Source: an uncultured Algoriphagus sp. (GTDB lineage: Bacteria; Bacteroidota; Bacteroidia; Cytophagales; Cyclobacteriaceae). From it: 64,000 nucleotides of DNA. Positions 63,322-64,000 of this stretch are shown in pieces. The stretch is from contig CAJBER010000051.1 of the NCBI GenBank assembly GCA_903952135.1, positions 1 through 64,000 on the forward strand, in the 5' to 3' direction. The position numbers and the translations under genes were made by a program. How positions within the stretch are numbered: position 1 is the first letter of the stretch; every line of letters begins with the position of its first letter. Below the pieces are notes generated by a model. That model was not told the origin of the DNA. It worked only from the letters and a program-made list of their open reading frames with translations, and searched no databases.

Positions 63322-63795
63322 TTACTCGTGGTGGTAGGGCTCGTTGCGCAGGATGGTCATAGCCCGGTAGACCTGCTCGATGAGAAAGGGGCGAATCATC
63401 TGATGCGAAAGGGTCATTTTGGAAAGGGAGATCTTTCCATGGGCACGTGCATACACTGCCTCGGAAAAGCCATAGGGCCCTCCCACGACGAAGACCAGTT
63501 GCTTCAGACCGCTATTCATCTTCTTCTGTAAAAAATCTGCAAATTCCAGAGAAGAATAGGACTTGCCTCGCTCGTCCAATAAAATCAATTCATCGGAGGA
63601 AAGCAGTTTCTTGAGGATGAGTTCGCCTTCCTTTTCTTTTTGAAGCGCTTCGGAGAGGGACTTGCTTTGCTTCAGGTCTGGGATGACCTCCAATTCAAAG
63701 CGGATGTAGTGCCCAAGCCGCGCACTGTAGTCCTGGATCAATTCTTGGATGGCTTTACTATCTGTTTTGCCTAAGACGATGAGTTTGATTTGCAT
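63322..63795 (-). CDS. rlmH: 23S rRNA (pseudouridine1915-N3)-methyltransferase RlmH
   Basis: 157 residues, the family length. It methylates pseudouridine 1915 in helix 69 of 23S rRNA. SPOUT fold with the SAM-binding knot: FVVGGPYGFSEAVYARAHGKISLSKMTLSHQMIRPFLIEQVYRAMTILRNEPYHHE. The early QIKLIVLGKTDSKAIQELIQDYSARLGHY matches the family start. The gene is single; a terminator of the upstream gene precedes it. Confidence 0.96.
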   Translation of the reverse strand: MQIKLIVLGKTDSKAIQELIQDYSARLGHYIRFELEVIPDLKQSKSLSEALQKEKEGELILKKLLSSDELILLDERGKSYSSLEFADFLQKKMNSGLKQLVFVVGGPYGFSEAVYARAHGKISLSKMTLSHQMIRPFLIEQVYRAMTILRNEPYHHE

Positions 63796-63816
63796 GAGCA
63801 GGCTTGAAAAAAGGGT

Positions 63817-63848
63817 GAAAAAAAGGCCGGCTCAAATGGGCCAGCCTT
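63817..63848 (-). terminator. Terminator of the gene at the right edge
   Basis: On the minus strand AAGGCTGGC pairs with GCCGGCCTT (one G-T pair), followed by seven T residues, just after the stop of the truncated gene. Confidence 0.8.
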
Positions 63849-63854
63849 GGTGCT

Positions 63855-64000
63855 TTAGATCAACTCTTTTCTTTTTAGAATTGCTTCCAAGAATTTTTTA
63901 TCGTTATCGGAATTGAAAATTCGGAATGGGAGGTGGATAAACTGTGCCTTGGAAAGGTAAAGGACAAAGGCGTCCTTGGTGATTGCTACCCGCTTGATCA
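63855..64000 (-). CDS. C-terminal fragment of a gene cut by the window edge (YcxB-like end)
   Basis: Not in the ORF track. The last 48 codons read IKRVAITKDAFVLYLSKAQF, then a helix EAILKRKELI and a stop at 63855-63857. The strand-turn-helix ending resembles the C-terminus of YcxB-like membrane proteins, but the fragment is too short for a firm call. Terminated by the hairpin just downstream, so it is the last gene of its unit. Confidence 0.5.
   Translation of the reverse strand, partial: IKRVAITKDAFVLYLSKAQFIHLPFRIFNSDNDKKFLEAILKRKELI

Overview
The window is chromosomal DNA from a member of the Bacteroidota, most likely order Cytophagales and close to Cyclobacteriaceae/Algoriphagus. This rests on gene content and signals, not on a database search. 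The content includes a GldJ-type lipoprotein, a FISUMP-domain lipoprotein, TonB-dependent receptors with CarboxypepD_reg domains, GH3 next to lptB, DUF4286, and a CruF/CrtZ carotenoid locus. Several genes are preceded by the Bacteroidota -7 element TAnnTTTG. I see no tRNA, rRNA, insertion sequence, prophage or CRISPR array. Most of the window is ordinary core genome in short operons, with hairpin terminators between convergent genes.

0-6.6 kb: a carotenoid locus on the minus strand (CruF-like hydratase, CrtZ-like hydroxylase, CarH-like B12-binding MerR regulator running off the left edge) is divergent from DUF4286-tspO. A large secreted propeller-amidohydrolase fusion follows. 7-19 kb: a FISUMP lipoprotein, an exported M14 peptidase, a peroxide-defence group (ohr and oxyR, with a Tat-exported Gfo/Idh oxidoreductase between them), DUF1569, a MuiA-like DUF4139 protein, uppP and a GldJ-like lipoprotein. 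19-29 kb: mfd, an isolated oxidase subunit III, SRPBCC, a Fur-family regulator, an aspartyl protease with PDZ, lemA-TPM-TPM, recX, tpiA and prmA.

29-46 kb: recJ-lptB-GH3 are tightly packed, followed by a lytic transglycosylase, a stand-alone nitric oxide synthase oxygenase, uvrA, a LytS/LytTR two-component pair, an SRPBCC protein, phoH and a SNF2 helicase. 46-52.5 kb: ileS-lspA (the synthetase has the unusual GXHH signature), a 58-residue CxxCGS protein, a TTG-initiated pseudouridine synthase and an orphan moxR. 52.6-57.2 kb: a beta-helix lipoprotein and TonB-dependent receptor operon, probably highly expressed. 57.9-58.2 kb: an intergenic repeat patch. 58-64 kb: wecB, a lipoprotein/Wzi-type surface polysaccharide pair, a SlyD-like isomerase, a transglutaminase-like secreted protein, rlmH and a C-terminal gene fragment.

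The strongest observations are these. First, the carotenoid regulator keeps the W-x9-EH and E-x-H signatures of light-sensing, cobalamin-binding CarH. Second, IleS carries GIHH in place of HxGH, the signature linked to mupirocin hyper-resistance. Third, OxyR has cysteines at exactly 199 and 208 and an ATAG-N7-CTAT site just upstream of its own start. Fourth, there is a reductase-less NOS beside uvrA. I did not find a clearly new defence or mobile system. The best candidates for undescribed biology are the GH3 enzyme in the lptB operon, the CxxCGS small protein, and the beta-helix/TonB pair.
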